Shown piece after piece: positions 14,142 to 20,629 of a stretch of 20,629 bases of DNA. The DNA comes from JALHUB01 sp050010555 (GTDB taxonomy: Bacteria; Chloroflexota; Dehalococcoidia; DSTF01; JALHUB01), in contig JBEKKV010000038.1 in NCBI GenBank assembly GCA_050010555.1, positions 1 through 20,629 of the forward strand. The letters are read 5' to 3'. The position numbers and the translations under genes are program-made. Below the pieces are notes generated by a model. The model worked only from the letters and a program-made list of their open reading frames with translations. It was not told the DNA's origin and did no database searches. Each line of letters begins with the position of its first letter. The first letter of the stretch is position 1.

Positions 14142-15419
14142 TCACGGTGCTGGCGTAGGGGTGGCCCGCGAACGGGCGAACGCAAACCACTCGCCGTCAG
14201 GCGACCACCCCAACGCGCTGACGTTCCAACTGGGATCCCCCGCCATGACCTGGTGCACGGTACCGGGAACCCGCACGATCTGCAGCCCATTTGAGTGGAT
14301 CGCCACAGCCCCGCCACTCGGCGAGCACTGGTAAAGTGGCCCGTCCGCTACGTTCTCCTCGTTACCTTCCCCAACCGGAACTGCTACCAATTCGATGGGC
14401 CCGTAGGGGCAAGCCTCGCCCGCGGTACACCGGGAGCGCTGAACCAGAATGGAGTCTCCCTGCGACCATAGCTCCACCCGATCGAACAACGCCGGGGTGC
14501 TGTCGATCTTGCGACTAATGCCTGAAGCTGTGTCCAGAATGTAGGTGCCCGCGGTGTCATCAGTGGTCCCCACGGCGTAGGCAATTTGCGATCCATCGGG
14601 TGACCACGAGGCGCTGTTGAGCTGGCAGGTGTCGGGCAATACCTGGTGAAGGGAACCGTCCGACACGTCCATGACCCAAAGGCTCGCGGCGAACTCACCG
14701 TACGGGCAACCTTGCTGTCCTCCGCTCACGACAAACACCACGCGGGAGGCATCTCGACTGACCTCCGCGACGGCCGCGTCCTTGGGTTGCGTGAACTGGC
14801 GTTCGCTGCCCCTCGCCAGATCAAACTCGAAGAGTTGCTGGTCGGTTGGAAGCCCTGTTTTGTCGCTTGCGGCTCCCTCCCACATAGTCGCCACGAGGGT
14901 GCTGTTGCCGGCCCAAGCGAAGACTTCCCCGTACTCGGGCCCGTCGGCCCCACTTGCTAGCTGCCGCCGATCGGAGCCGTCAGCTCGCATGGCCTCCACC
15001 GTCATGGTGTCCGCTGTGCTGCTCTCCAACGCCAGCCACTCGCCATCCGGCGACCACGCCAACCTCCTCGGCCTGCCGGCTATCCCCACGTTGACGATGT
15101 CGGTACGGCCTTTGACAGAGATTACGTGAACTCTGGCAGAGTAATTGGCTATGTCCGTAACCAGGGCAGCGTGATCGTCGTCTGGTGCCCAAGCCCACGA
15201 CAAGGAATCGTTGAGGGTAGTCACGAGCTGCGGCTGTCCGTCCACGTTCATCACATAGACTTGGACCGGGTCATCTTCGTTGACGGGCAGCGGTGTGCCG
15301 GCCGGCGTCACCGTCGGGCTCCTCGACGCCCCGCGGCCGCAGGAAAGCGCCAGCGACGCCGCGCTCAGAGCGACCAGAAGCGTGATCAGCGTTCGAAATG
15401 CCGACGGCTTCCCGCGCAT
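14142..15419 (-). CDS. TolB-like beta-propeller lipoprotein
   Basis: 425 residues. Residues 1-26 are a signal sequence ending in SLALSC, with Cys27 the probable lipidation site (slightly atypical lipobox). A Pro/Thr-rich linker follows, then a WD40-like/PD40 beta-propeller with repeats such as LAWSPDGEWLALES, ASWSPDGSQIAYAV and LGWSPDGEWFAFAR. Such propellers serve as protein-interaction or ligand-binding platforms outside the cytoplasmic membrane. No enzymatic domain is attached. Several cysteines (QQGCPYG, DTCQLN, SRCTAGEACPYG) may form disulfides. ATG 15419 follows GGAGGTGA at five bases. It converges with the aldo-keto reductase and ends five bases from the CDF remnant. Confidence 0.85.
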   Translation of the reverse strand: MRGKPSAFRTLITLLVALSAASLALSCGRGASRSPTVTPAGTPLPVNEDDPVQVYVMNVDGQPQLVTTLNDSLSWAWAPDDDHAALVTDIANYSARVHVISVKGRTDIVNVGIAGRPRRLAWSPDGEWLALESSTADTMTVEAMRADGSDRRQLASGADGPEYGEVFAWAGNSTLVATMWEGAASDKTGLPTDQQLFEFDLARGSERQFTQPKDAAVAEVSRDASRVVFVVSGGQQGCPYGEFAASLWVMDVSDGSLHQVLPDTCQLNSASWSPDGSQIAYAVGTTDDTAGTYILDTASGISRKIDSTPALFDRVELWSQGDSILVQRSRCTAGEACPYGPIELVAVPVGEGNEENVADGPLYQCSPSGGAVAIHSNGLQIVRVPGTVHQVMAGDPSWNVSALGWSPDGEWFAFARSRATPTPAP

Positions 15420-15466
15420 CGACTCACCTCCAACGCCCTCAGCCTAACCCCTCGCCCCCTCCCCCG

Positions 15467-15949
15467 CTAGCGGATTGGGCGCGTTCCACCAAGCAACCGC
15501 CAGATCATCCATGCCATTAGTCCGCAGACCACCGTAACCTGAAAGGCGGTGGTGGCGGGCTCGCCCACGAACTGGCCCATCAGCAGGCTCAATGCGGCGT
15601 AGATCGCAACGACCGCACCGGAAACGATCATCAATGCGTCGGTGTTGCGCCTCTCGCTCTCGCCCTGTTGGCTGTAGGACGGTGAGATGATCATCTTCAC
15701 GCCCACGACCATTAGGGCGATGCCGATGAGAAGCTGCACGGGATCCGTGCGATCCAGAGAATAGGTGAGTATCAGCGACAGGCCGAAGAATATCGTGGCC
15801 CATCCGAACCAGCGGAGAAAGGCCGGCCCTTCCCAAAGTGAGAAGGTCTGCGGTGGTCGCCGGATCCGTTGAAGGCTGTGCGACATGCCCAACCCCAAGA
15901 TTAGAGCGAAGAAAACGACCGGCACCAGTTCTACAATGATTTGTACCAT
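15467..15949 (-). CDS. Small integral membrane protein, unknown function
   Basis: 160 residues with about five hydrophobic segments: residues 3-22, 48-65, 73-91, a longer one near 105-127 and one near 133-152. Short loops contain RRPPQTFSLWEGPAFLRW and SYSQQGESERRNT. I recognise no family. The frame stays open upstream to 16459, but that part lies antisense to the poly-Glu gene and is low-complexity, so the start is placed at ATG 15949; the SD (AGGTGGG) is weak and about ten bases away. It is followed on the same strand by the TolB-like lipoprotein after 47 bp. Confidence 0.6.
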   Translation of the reverse strand: MVQIIVELVPVVFFALILGLGMSHSLQRIRRPPQTFSLWEGPAFLRWFGWATIFFGLSLILTYSLDRTDPVQLLIGIALMVVGVKMIISPSYSQQGESERRNTDALMIVSGAVVAIYAALSLLMGQFVGEPATTAFQVTVVCGLMAWMIWRLLGGTRPIR

Positions 15950-15986
15950 CTGCGAGTCGCCCACCTCACTGGGACGCCGTCCAGTT

Positions 15987-16045
15987 GGGGAGTGCAGAGG
16001 GGCGAAGCCCCTTTGACTGGGGGAATGGGGGCTGTGCCCCCATTC
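15987..16045. repeat. Two-hairpin dispersed repeat, copy 1
   Basis: GGGGAGTGCAGAGGGG (15987-16002) leads into hairpin AGGGGC-GAA-GCCCCT (15998-16012). A 10-bp hairpin GAATGGGGGC-TGT-GCCCCCATTC (16023-16045) follows. The same 16-base lead-in and hairpin layout recur at 20485-20569. It separates the small membrane protein from the poly-Glu gene. Confidence 0.75.
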
Positions 16046-16140
16046 TTGATAACCCATCTCGGGTGGGCGGGTGGGAAGAGAGGCATCCTCTTGCGGCAGC
16101 GGGAGGCGCGGAGGCCGCCCTCCGCAAACGCCACAACCCC

Positions 16141-16485
16141 TTAATCGCGGTGGCCGTTGCCTTCCGCTTCCTCCTCCTCTTCTTCCTCCTCCTCTTCTTC
16201 CTCTTCCTCCTCCTCCGAGTACACGCCAAGCTCCTCGCCGGCCCACACCGTCACGATGAAGTCCTCGCGGTAGGGGTCGTTGGTCATCACGAGCCGCTCG
16301 TCGATCTCCGAGATGAGCTCCTGGATGTCGTCCTCCGAGGTGCCCGTCGGGACGCACAGCGTCGCGTAGGTGACTCCCAGCGTGTAGTGGATATCGACGC
16401 GGCCCAGGTCCGCGCCGTCGGCTTCGATCAAGAACGATTCCGAGTGCGACGTGCGGCACTCCCGTTCGAAGTAGTAGTCCGGCAT
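16141..16485 (-). CDS. Small protein with a poly-glutamate tail
   Basis: 114 residues. The N-terminal 90 residues (MPDYYFERECRTSHSESFLI and onward) look like a compact alpha/beta domain that I cannot assign. Residues from about 92 are sixteen consecutive Glu, then AEGNGHRD. The run uses mixed GAG and GAA codons, so it is not a simple trinucleotide expansion, and mixed codon use suggests it is maintained. ATG 16485 has an excellent SD (AAGGAGG). It lies 28 bp downstream of the proA stop and is probably co-transcribed with it. An acidic tail could bind cations or basic proteins; function unknown. Confidence 0.75.
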   Translation of the reverse strand: MPDYYFERECRTSHSESFLIEADGADLGRVDIHYTLGVTYATLCVPTGTSEDDIQELISEIDERLVMTNDPYREDFIVTVWAGEELGVYSEEEEEEEEEEEEEEEEAEGNGHRD

Positions 16486-16513
16486 CCTGTCCTCCTTGCT
16501 ATTACGGGCGTGT

Positions 16514-17800
16514 CTACGAGGGGCGAATCTGGCCGTTCCCCAGAATCACCCACTTATACGTCGTCAGCTCTTTCAGCGCCATCGGCCCGCGCGCGTGCAT
16601 CTTCTGCGTCGATATCCCTATCTCCGCGCCGAGCCCGAACTGCGCGCCGTCCGTGAACTGCGTGCTCGCGTTGTGATACACCGCCGCCGCGTCGACCTCC
16701 GACAGGAAGCGCTCCGCTGTCGGCCAGTCCGACGTCACGATCGCCTCCGAGTGCCCCGAGCCGTAGCGCGCGATGTGCGCCATCGCCTCCTCCGGCGAAT
16801 CGACGACCTTTACCGCGGCGATGAACGTCAGGAACTCGCGCCCGAAGTCGTCCGGCGACGCGGGCACGGTCTTCCAGCCCTTCGAGCCGTTCGCCTTCTG
16901 CAGGATGCTCAGCGCCGTCGGGTCGCAGCGCATCTCGACGCCCTTCTCCGACCACTTCGACGCTATCTGCGGCAGGAACGCCTCCGCCACGTCGCGGTGC
17001 ACCAGCAGGCACTCCAGCGCGTTGCAGATCGTCGGACGCCGCGTCTTGGCGTTGTTGACGATGTTCACCGCCATCGCCAGGTCCGCCGCCTTGTCGACGT
17101 ACGTGTGGCAGACGCCGGCCGCCGCCGACACGACGGGCATCGTCGCGTTCTCGCGCACCATCGACACCAGGCCCGGCCCGCCGCGGGGAATCAGCAGGTC
17201 GATGACGTCGTTCATCTTCAGCATCTCGCGCACCAGCGCCCGGTCGAGCGATTCGACGAGCTGGATGGCCCCTTCCGGCACGCCCGCCTTCGTCGCCGCC
17301 TCCGCCGTGATGCGCCCCAGCAGCGTGTTCGACCGCGCGCACTCTTCGCCGCCGCGCAGCACGCAGGCGTTGCCCGACTTCAGGCAGAGCGACGCGATGT
17401 CCACCGCCACGTTCGGCCGGCTCTCGAAGATGGCGCCGATGACGCCGATGGGCACGCGCGTCTTGCCGATGACCAGCCCGTTCGGCCGGATCGTCAGGTC
17501 GAAGCGCTCGCCGACGGGGTCCGGCAGCTTCGCCACGTTCCGCGTATCGGCGGCGATGCCCTCGACGCGAGCGTGGTCGAGCATCATGCGCTCCAGCATC
17601 TCGTCGCTGAGGCCGGCCTGCTTGCCCTCGGCGTAGTCCGCCTGGTTCGCCGCGATGATCTCCCGCTCGTGCGCCAGCAGCGCGTCGGCGATAGCGTGCA
17701 GCGCCGCGTTCTTGGCGTCGGTGGAGAGCGCCGCCATGCGACGGGCGGTGGCCTTTGCCGCCTCGCCTTTTGCTCGGACTTCAGATGTAGTGACAGTCAT
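16514..17800 (-). CDS. proA: Gamma-glutamyl phosphate reductase
   Basis: 428-residue aldehyde-dehydrogenase-superfamily enzyme that reduces gamma-glutamyl phosphate to glutamate 5-semialdehyde with NADPH in proline synthesis. Key features are GVIGAIFESRPNVAVDIASL (about 119-138), LKSGNACVLRGGEEC, LIPRGGPGLV and the catalytic Cys259 in RRPTICNALECLLVH. The C-terminus AEIGISTQKMHARGPMALKE with the following LTTYKW is typical. Length is normal. ATG 17800 has GAGGAG upstream. Its usual partner proB is not in the window. The poly-Glu gene follows closely on the same strand. Confidence 0.95.
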   Translation of the reverse strand: MTVTTSEVRAKGEAAKATARRMAALSTDAKNAALHAIADALLAHEREIIAANQADYAEGKQAGLSDEMLERMMLDHARVEGIAADTRNVAKLPDPVGERFDLTIRPNGLVIGKTRVPIGVIGAIFESRPNVAVDIASLCLKSGNACVLRGGEECARSNTLLGRITAEAATKAGVPEGAIQLVESLDRALVREMLKMNDVIDLLIPRGGPGLVSMVRENATMPVVSAAAGVCHTYVDKAADLAMAVNIVNNAKTRRPTICNALECLLVHRDVAEAFLPQIASKWSEKGVEMRCDPTALSILQKANGSKGWKTVPASPDDFGREFLTFIAAVKVVDSPEEAMAHIARYGSGHSEAIVTSDWPTAERFLSEVDAAAVYHNASTQFTDGAQFGLGAEIGISTQKMHARGPMALKELTTYKWVILGNGQIRPS

Positions 17801-17822
17801 CGCAGTGTCTCCTCGCTGGAAG

Positions 17823-17843
17823 GCCTGCCACCGGTAGGCAGGC
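17823..17843. repeat. GCCTGCC hairpin, probable dispersed repeat
   Basis: GCCTGCC (17823-17829) and GGCAGGC (17837-17843) flank ACCGGTA, followed by related GCCC/GGCAGGG words up to 17862. It lies just upstream of proA. Low-complexity GCCTGCC/GGCAGGC units are often dispersed in GC-rich genomes. Confidence 0.5.
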
Positions 17844-17941
17844 TTGCCCGCCTTAGGCAGGGAAAAGTTACGCCCTCAAGCATACACTAGCGGGCAATCC
17901 TCTTCCAGTGGCCCGGGAGGCGGTACAGGCGCGGGAGACGG

Positions 17942-17972
17942 CAGCGCCGAGGCGTTTCCAACCTCGGCGCTG
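17942..17972. terminator. 11-bp hairpin after the DUF3892 gene
   Basis: CAGCGCCGAGG (17942-17952) pairs perfectly with CCTCGGCGCTG (17962-17972) over a 9-nt loop. An outer CTCTTCCAG/CTGGAAGAG pairing (17900-17908 with 17970-17978) competes with it. It starts 15 bp past the DUF3892 stop on the minus strand. No T run follows, so termination is plausible but unproven. Confidence 0.45.
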
Positions 17973-17986
17973 GAAGAGTCGTTCGA

Positions 17987-18289
17987 CTAAGCCGATGGGC
18001 ACTCGGGGAGCGCAAGTAGATTGTCGGGCTGCTCCCCGTCGGCTTTCGTCTTCAAGTACTTGTGGCCTTGCGCTGAAGCTGAAACTGCAACGACCACGTC
18101 AACCTCGTGGCCCTCTGGTTGTTCGACATAGAACGACCACTTGCCGTCTTCGATGCCCTTAATGGCGTCCGCTTGAGTCAGGCGCCATCTGGTGCGATCT
18201 GCGTTCAGCCCACCCACATGAGTTATTCGCTCATGCGGGTTGTATCGGTCCGTCTTGTTAATGCACCTGATTCTGAGTCTCTGGGCCAT
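17987..18289 (-). CDS. DUF3892 family protein
   Basis: 100 residues covering a whole DUF3892 domain: RIRCINKTDRYNPHERITHV with GGLN after it, TRWRLTQADAIKGIEDGKWS with FYV after it, and GHKYLKTKADGEQPDNLLAL with PEC after it. The domain is widespread in bacterial genomic islands and has no established biochemical role. The start is ATG 18289, preceded by GGAG at eight bases; the longer frame to 18394 adds a non-conserved N-terminus. It lies downstream of the dndB-like gene on the same strand but is separated by 283 bp with hairpins, so separate transcription is likely. A leader inverted repeat AGCTGGG/CCCAGCT lies at 18328-18351. Confidence 0.8.
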   Translation of the reverse strand: MAQRLRIRCINKTDRYNPHERITHVGGLNADRTRWRLTQADAIKGIEDGKWSFYVEQPEGHEVDVVVAVSASAQGHKYLKTKADGEQPDNLLALPECPSA

Positions 18290-18457
18290 CTCTGTATCTC
18301 CTAACACTAACCATGTCGGAGCCGCGAGCTGGGTCGCCCCAGAGCCCAGCTGTGGTAGAATTACTGAGGCGCGCTCTTTCAATGGTGCTTGCACGGTACC
18401 TGCGCGACGCTGCCAGAATGCTGGGTTAGCTTCGCGCGGCGAGGGCGCGTTTCGATG

Positions 18458-18484
18458 GGGGTGCTGAGGCCTAACTCAGCCCCC
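18458..18484 (-). terminator. Hairpin downstream of the dndB-like gene
   Basis: GGGG-T-GCTGAG (18458-18468) pairs with CTCAGCCCCC (18475-18484) with one bulged T and a 6-nt loop, a stable 10-bp stem about 90 bp beyond the dndB stop. There is no clear T tract on either side. Confidence 0.4.
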
Positions 18485-18572
18485 TATCGTTGTCTCCGCA
18501 GTATCATCACGGCGTCCTCCTTTCTCAGTTCATTTGCTGGCACGCGGCCACTCGCTGTCGTGCCATCTAGCC

Positions 18573-19652
18573 CTAAGTCATAAGGACCGGCTGTGGCTTG
18601 TTCTCGGTCAAACCGAGGTACCACATGACGGCTCTCGCTGTCGCTGCCTTCGTCTGGCGGCGGGTAACGATGTCGGTACCGATCATGCAGATGCCCTGCC
18701 ACTCCCGATTCGTCCGGCGCCAGTCGATATCCGACAAAGAGCCCAGCCTGGCCTTCCAGATGGCAGGATCGGGCCACTGCCTCAGCAGCTCGCCCCCCGC
18801 GAAACCGATTGCCCAGAGCCCGACCGAATGCGAGTGCACGTATTCGGCACGAGATTCAGCTGGTCTTAGGCTTCCGTCTCGAATCGCCGCCCATTCCCTG
18901 ATGCTGTCCGTGACGCTGCTCCAGAAACTTATCGCGGTGCTTTCGGCCATCGTCTCCATCTCATCAGACGTGGCCGACTCCGGGATTCTTCCGAGAAGTT
19001 GAACATTCGCGTCATAGAGGGACGAGAGCGTCACGAACTTCGCCGACTTCACCGCGAGCGACACGGCATCTTGCTCAACGCGCCCCCTAAAGAGCGGCAC
19101 CGCTTCAGCCACCCCTAGGGTTATCGAGTTCATGGGGTCTCTGTGATCGTAGAGAATGTCGAGGGATCGGGAGGTCTTCTGCACAGTTCGGTTGAGGTCC
19201 GAAAACATCTGCTGATTTCGGTCGAGGCTTTCGCCTCCAAAAAGGACAACGCTTATCGTCTGGTTCTCAAGGGTGCGGTTCTGTCGGAGCGCCTCCGCTA
19301 TCGCGGCCCGCCGGTGCTGGCCATCGTTTATGAGAAACTCAGCGTCGAGAGGGAGTTGCAGTATCCCCAGATTCGGGTCTATGTCCGAGGGAATGAAGTG
19401 TTCCTCGGCAATAAAAGAAGCTGTAAGCGACGAGAACAGCCAGTCGTCCTCGTGGTCAAGGATGTAGCGCGTTATCTCGGGGATGCGCTTCGCATTGAGC
19501 CTACGCTGAGCCCGGGCCTGAGGGGCAAGCTCGGACCAATCCTGAAACTTGAAAAGGCGCGGAATCACCCCGAGGGGAAGCATCGCAACATAGTACTCGC
19601 GGGAGCCCATCCGTCCGCGCATCGCGGGGAAAGACATATTCATTCCGGCCAT
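18573..19652 (-). CDS. dndB: DndB-like DGQHR-domain protein
   Basis: 359 residues matching DndB along its length: MSFPAMRGRMGSREYYVAML at the N-terminus, RAQRRLNAKRIPEITRYIL, then FLINDGQHRRAAIAEAL with the signature Asp110-Gly-Gln-His-Arg114, then QQMFSDLNRTVQKTSRSLDI with LYDHRD after it. DGQHR proteins belong to the ParB/sulfiredoxin-like group; DndB is a transcriptional regulator of phosphorothioate DNA-modification clusters. Here no dndA/C/D/E, restriction gene or dpd gene is present, so it is an orphan in this window. ATG 19652 has AAGGAG at about eight bases. A TTGACA-N18-TACAGT promoter lies upstream. It could instead be a DpdB-type paralogue. It may have been retained as a stand-alone regulator or as the remnant of a lost island. 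Confidence 0.88.
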   Translation of the reverse strand: MAGMNMSFPAMRGRMGSREYYVAMLPLGVIPRLFKFQDWSELAPQARAQRRLNAKRIPEITRYILDHEDDWLFSSLTASFIAEEHFIPSDIDPNLGILQLPLDAEFLINDGQHRRAAIAEALRQNRTLENQTISVVLFGGESLDRNQQMFSDLNRTVQKTSRSLDILYDHRDPMNSITLGVAEAVPLFRGRVEQDAVSLAVKSAKFVTLSSLYDANVQLLGRIPESATSDEMETMAESTAISFWSSVTDSIREWAAIRDGSLRPAESRAEYVHSHSVGLWAIGFAGGELLRQWPDPAIWKARLGSLSDIDWRRTNREWQGICMIGTDIVTRRQTKAATARAVMWYLGLTENKPQPVLMT

Positions 19653-19701
19653 GTTCCTCTCCTTCGTTGGGAATCGGAAGAAGTTCTGCTATACCAACTT
19701 C

Positions 19702-19731
19702 ACTGTATCATATACCATGGCCGATTGTCAA
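19702..19731 (-). promoter_or_regulatory. Promoter of the dndB-like gene
   Basis: On the minus strand TTGACA (19731-19726), an 18-bp spacer and TACAGT (19707-19702, 4/6). The surrounding bases are AT-rich relative to the window, and GTATCATATAC (19705-19715) is a small imperfect dyad over the core promoter, a possible operator. Confidence 0.5.
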
Positions 19732-19761
19732 TGCTAATTGAGCTAAATAAAGGTGACTTTC

Positions 19762-19836
19762 ATGAGAATTCCCAACATCACGCAGGAACGCCGTTCGGGG
19801 AGATGGGCGGTTGCCAATGTTGGGCCTCACAGCTGA
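19762..19836 (+). CDS. Possible 24-residue ORF or gene fragment
   Basis: ATG 19762 follows AAAGGTGACTTTC, a reasonable SD, and opens MRIPNITQERRSGRWAVANV with GPHS before the stop at 19834-19836. It is divergent from the dndB-like gene. It may be a leader peptide or the 5' stub of a gene lost at the edge of the accessory patch. The frame also lies inside an inverted repeat CCCAACAT/ATGTTGGG (19771-19778 and 19817-19824). No family recognised. Confidence 0.2.
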   Translation: MRIPNITQERRSGRWAVANVGPHS

Positions 19837-19863
19837 AGCACCAGCGACGTCTCCCGCTGCGGG

Positions 19864-20451
19864 TCAGGGCAGCGCGGTCTGCCAGTTGGCCGCTATCCTC
19901 GACTGCGCGTCCGCCAGCGTCATCTGCCCGTCGCACACCAGCGCATTCAGCCCGTTCTCCACGACGTCCTTCTCCGACGCCCCGTGGTAGATGTTGCGCG
20001 GCTCCGGCCACAGGTTCTTCGGGTCGCGAGGGCTGCCACCGAGCTCCAGCGGGATCAGGTGGTCCTCCTCGTACTCGGCAGCGGTGCCGGGCTCGCCGTA
20101 CAGCCCTATCTGCCACTTCTTGAGCCCGTCCGTGTAGTCGACCGGCGGCCTCACTGTCGCCGTGTAGCCCGCGCGGCAGATCGTCGTCTTGAGGTTGGCC
20201 TGCGTGACGGCGGGGTCGACGACGCCGGGGGTACAGTTGCGGTCGGGCAGGCCGTCGATAGAGACGCAGATGCCGGCGAAGACCGCGGGCGTGGGCGAAG
20301 GCGACGCGGAGGACGTTGCGGAGGCGGAGACGGTGGAAGTGGCGGCGACAGGCGTCGGAGAAGACGACGGCTCGACCTGCGCGCCCTCGCAGCCCGCGAC
20401 GAGCAGCGCGAAGAGCAGAATCGCCAAACCAGTCGCCGCTCTCTTCCTCAA
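19864..20451 (-). CDS. Lipoprotein with HNH-like DHLIPLELGG motif
   Basis: 195 residues. The signal peptide ends in the lipobox LLVAGC with Cys21 as lipidation site; a Ser/Thr/Pro/Ala-rich linker runs to about 58. The C-terminal domain has GICVSIDGLPDRNCTPGVVD, TTICRAGYTATVRPPVDYTD, and then YEEDHLIPLELGGSPRDPKN with LWPEP after it. The DH...LGG...NLWPEP signature is shared with small exported HNH-fold (beta-beta-alpha metal) proteins, so nuclease activity is possible, but a complete catalytic set cannot be confirmed. TTG 20451 is chosen because AGGAGAGGAAGC precedes it; the larger frame 19778-20629 lacks family features. A role in extracellular DNA handling is inference. Confidence 0.75.
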   Translation of the reverse strand: MRKRAATGLAILLFALLVAGCEGAQVEPSSSPTPVAATSTVSASATSSASPSPTPAVFAGICVSIDGLPDRNCTPGVVDPAVTQANLKTTICRAGYTATVRPPVDYTDGLKKWQIGLYGEPGTAAEYEEDHLIPLELGGSPRDPKNLWPEPRNIYHGASEKDVVENGLNALVCDGQMTLADAQSRIAANWQTALP

Positions 20452-20484
20452 GCTTCCTCTCCTGCATCACGACATCCCGCGCCG

Positions 20485-20569
20485 GGGGAGTGCAGAGGGG
20501 GCTCCGCCCCCTTGTATCTTTACGGTCGTTGTATTCTTTGTGGGGATCGGGAGGCATGCCTCCCGATCC
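20485..20569. repeat. Two-hairpin dispersed repeat, copy 2
   Basis: GGGGAGTGCAGAGGGG (20485-20500) is identical to the lead-in of the copy at 15987. Hairpin AGGGGGC-TCC-GCCCCCT (20496-20512) follows, then, after 31 bp, 12-bp arms GGATCGGGAGGC and GCCTCCCGATCC (20544-20569) with a 2-nt loop. The second hairpin differs in sequence but not in plan from copy 1. It sits upstream of the HNH-like lipoprotein gene. Confidence 0.75.
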
Positions 20570-20629
20570 GGAGTGCGATAGACCGATTGCCCTCTGGTCC
20601 ACCAGAGACCGTTGCAGAGCGGGGGTCAT

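Noticed and set aside
15441..15466. C-rich tract CCTAACCCCTCGCCCCC between two minus-strand genes
   Set aside because: Resembles a common dispersed filler repeat of GC-rich genomes, but only one partial copy is present, so no repeat family can be supported from this window.
15950..16459. N-terminal extension of the small membrane protein gene
   Set aside because: This part is antisense to the poly-Glu gene and consists of Arg/Gly/His-rich low-complexity sequence.
19778..20629. 283-residue minus-strand ORF over the HNH-like lipoprotein
   Set aside because: Different frame from the lipoprotein, which has a lipobox, SD and recognisable motif; the longer frame is Arg/Gly-rich without motifs.

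Overview
The window is a GC-rich bacterial chromosome segment. Short SD-preceded genes, TTG/GTG starts, a SWIM-finger mini-protein beside housekeeping genes, S/P/T-rich lipoprotein linkers and dispersed two-hairpin repeats suggest a Chloroflexota bacterium, perhaps Dehalococcoidia-like. This is inference: there is no rRNA or other strong taxonomic marker. I see no tRNA, rRNA or CRISPR array.

Layout. (1) 1-2680 is accessory DNA. It holds the tandem-repeat end of a probable insertion sequence, two small Cys-containing hypothetical proteins, a strongly folded candidate RNA (774-1050, + strand) ending in a terminator-like hairpin, a small KGG-type basic protein, and a class II Fic AMPylase. The leader of fic carries nine GGACA-type units at exact 12-nt spacing in two blocks. 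(2) 2647-9670 is mostly housekeeping: a SWIM zinc-finger mini-protein with its own promoter and a hairpin-bearing leader, then galE, fabF and folC on the minus strand, divergent rdgB, a short membrane peptide behind a perfect palindrome, a membrane-anchored DsbA-like oxidoreductase and a secreted hypothetical protein. (3) 9893-13027 is a plus-strand operon: DUF362 protein, flippase-like (UPF0104/LPG-synthase TM) membrane protein, and a FieF-like cation diffusion facilitator overlapping the preceding stop. (4) 13028-14137 is an aldo-keto reductase bracketed by the CDF tail and a second, diverged copy of that tail, the scar of a recombination event. (5) 14142-17800 is minus strand: a TolB-like propeller lipoprotein, a small membrane protein, a poly-Glu protein, and proA upstream of the poly-Glu gene. 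(6) 17942-19840 is a second accessory patch: a DUF3892 protein and an orphan DndB (DGQHR) protein. (7) A lipoprotein with an HNH-like DHLIPLELGG motif closes the window, followed by a second copy of the two-hairpin repeat.

The least explained items are the 774-1050 RNA, where seven G-U wobbles all favour the plus strand, and the 12-nt periodic array that runs into the fic ribosome-binding site. Both lie in the same 2.6-kb island. The CDF-tail duplication around the aldo-keto reductase and the stand-alone DndB are the next most informative.
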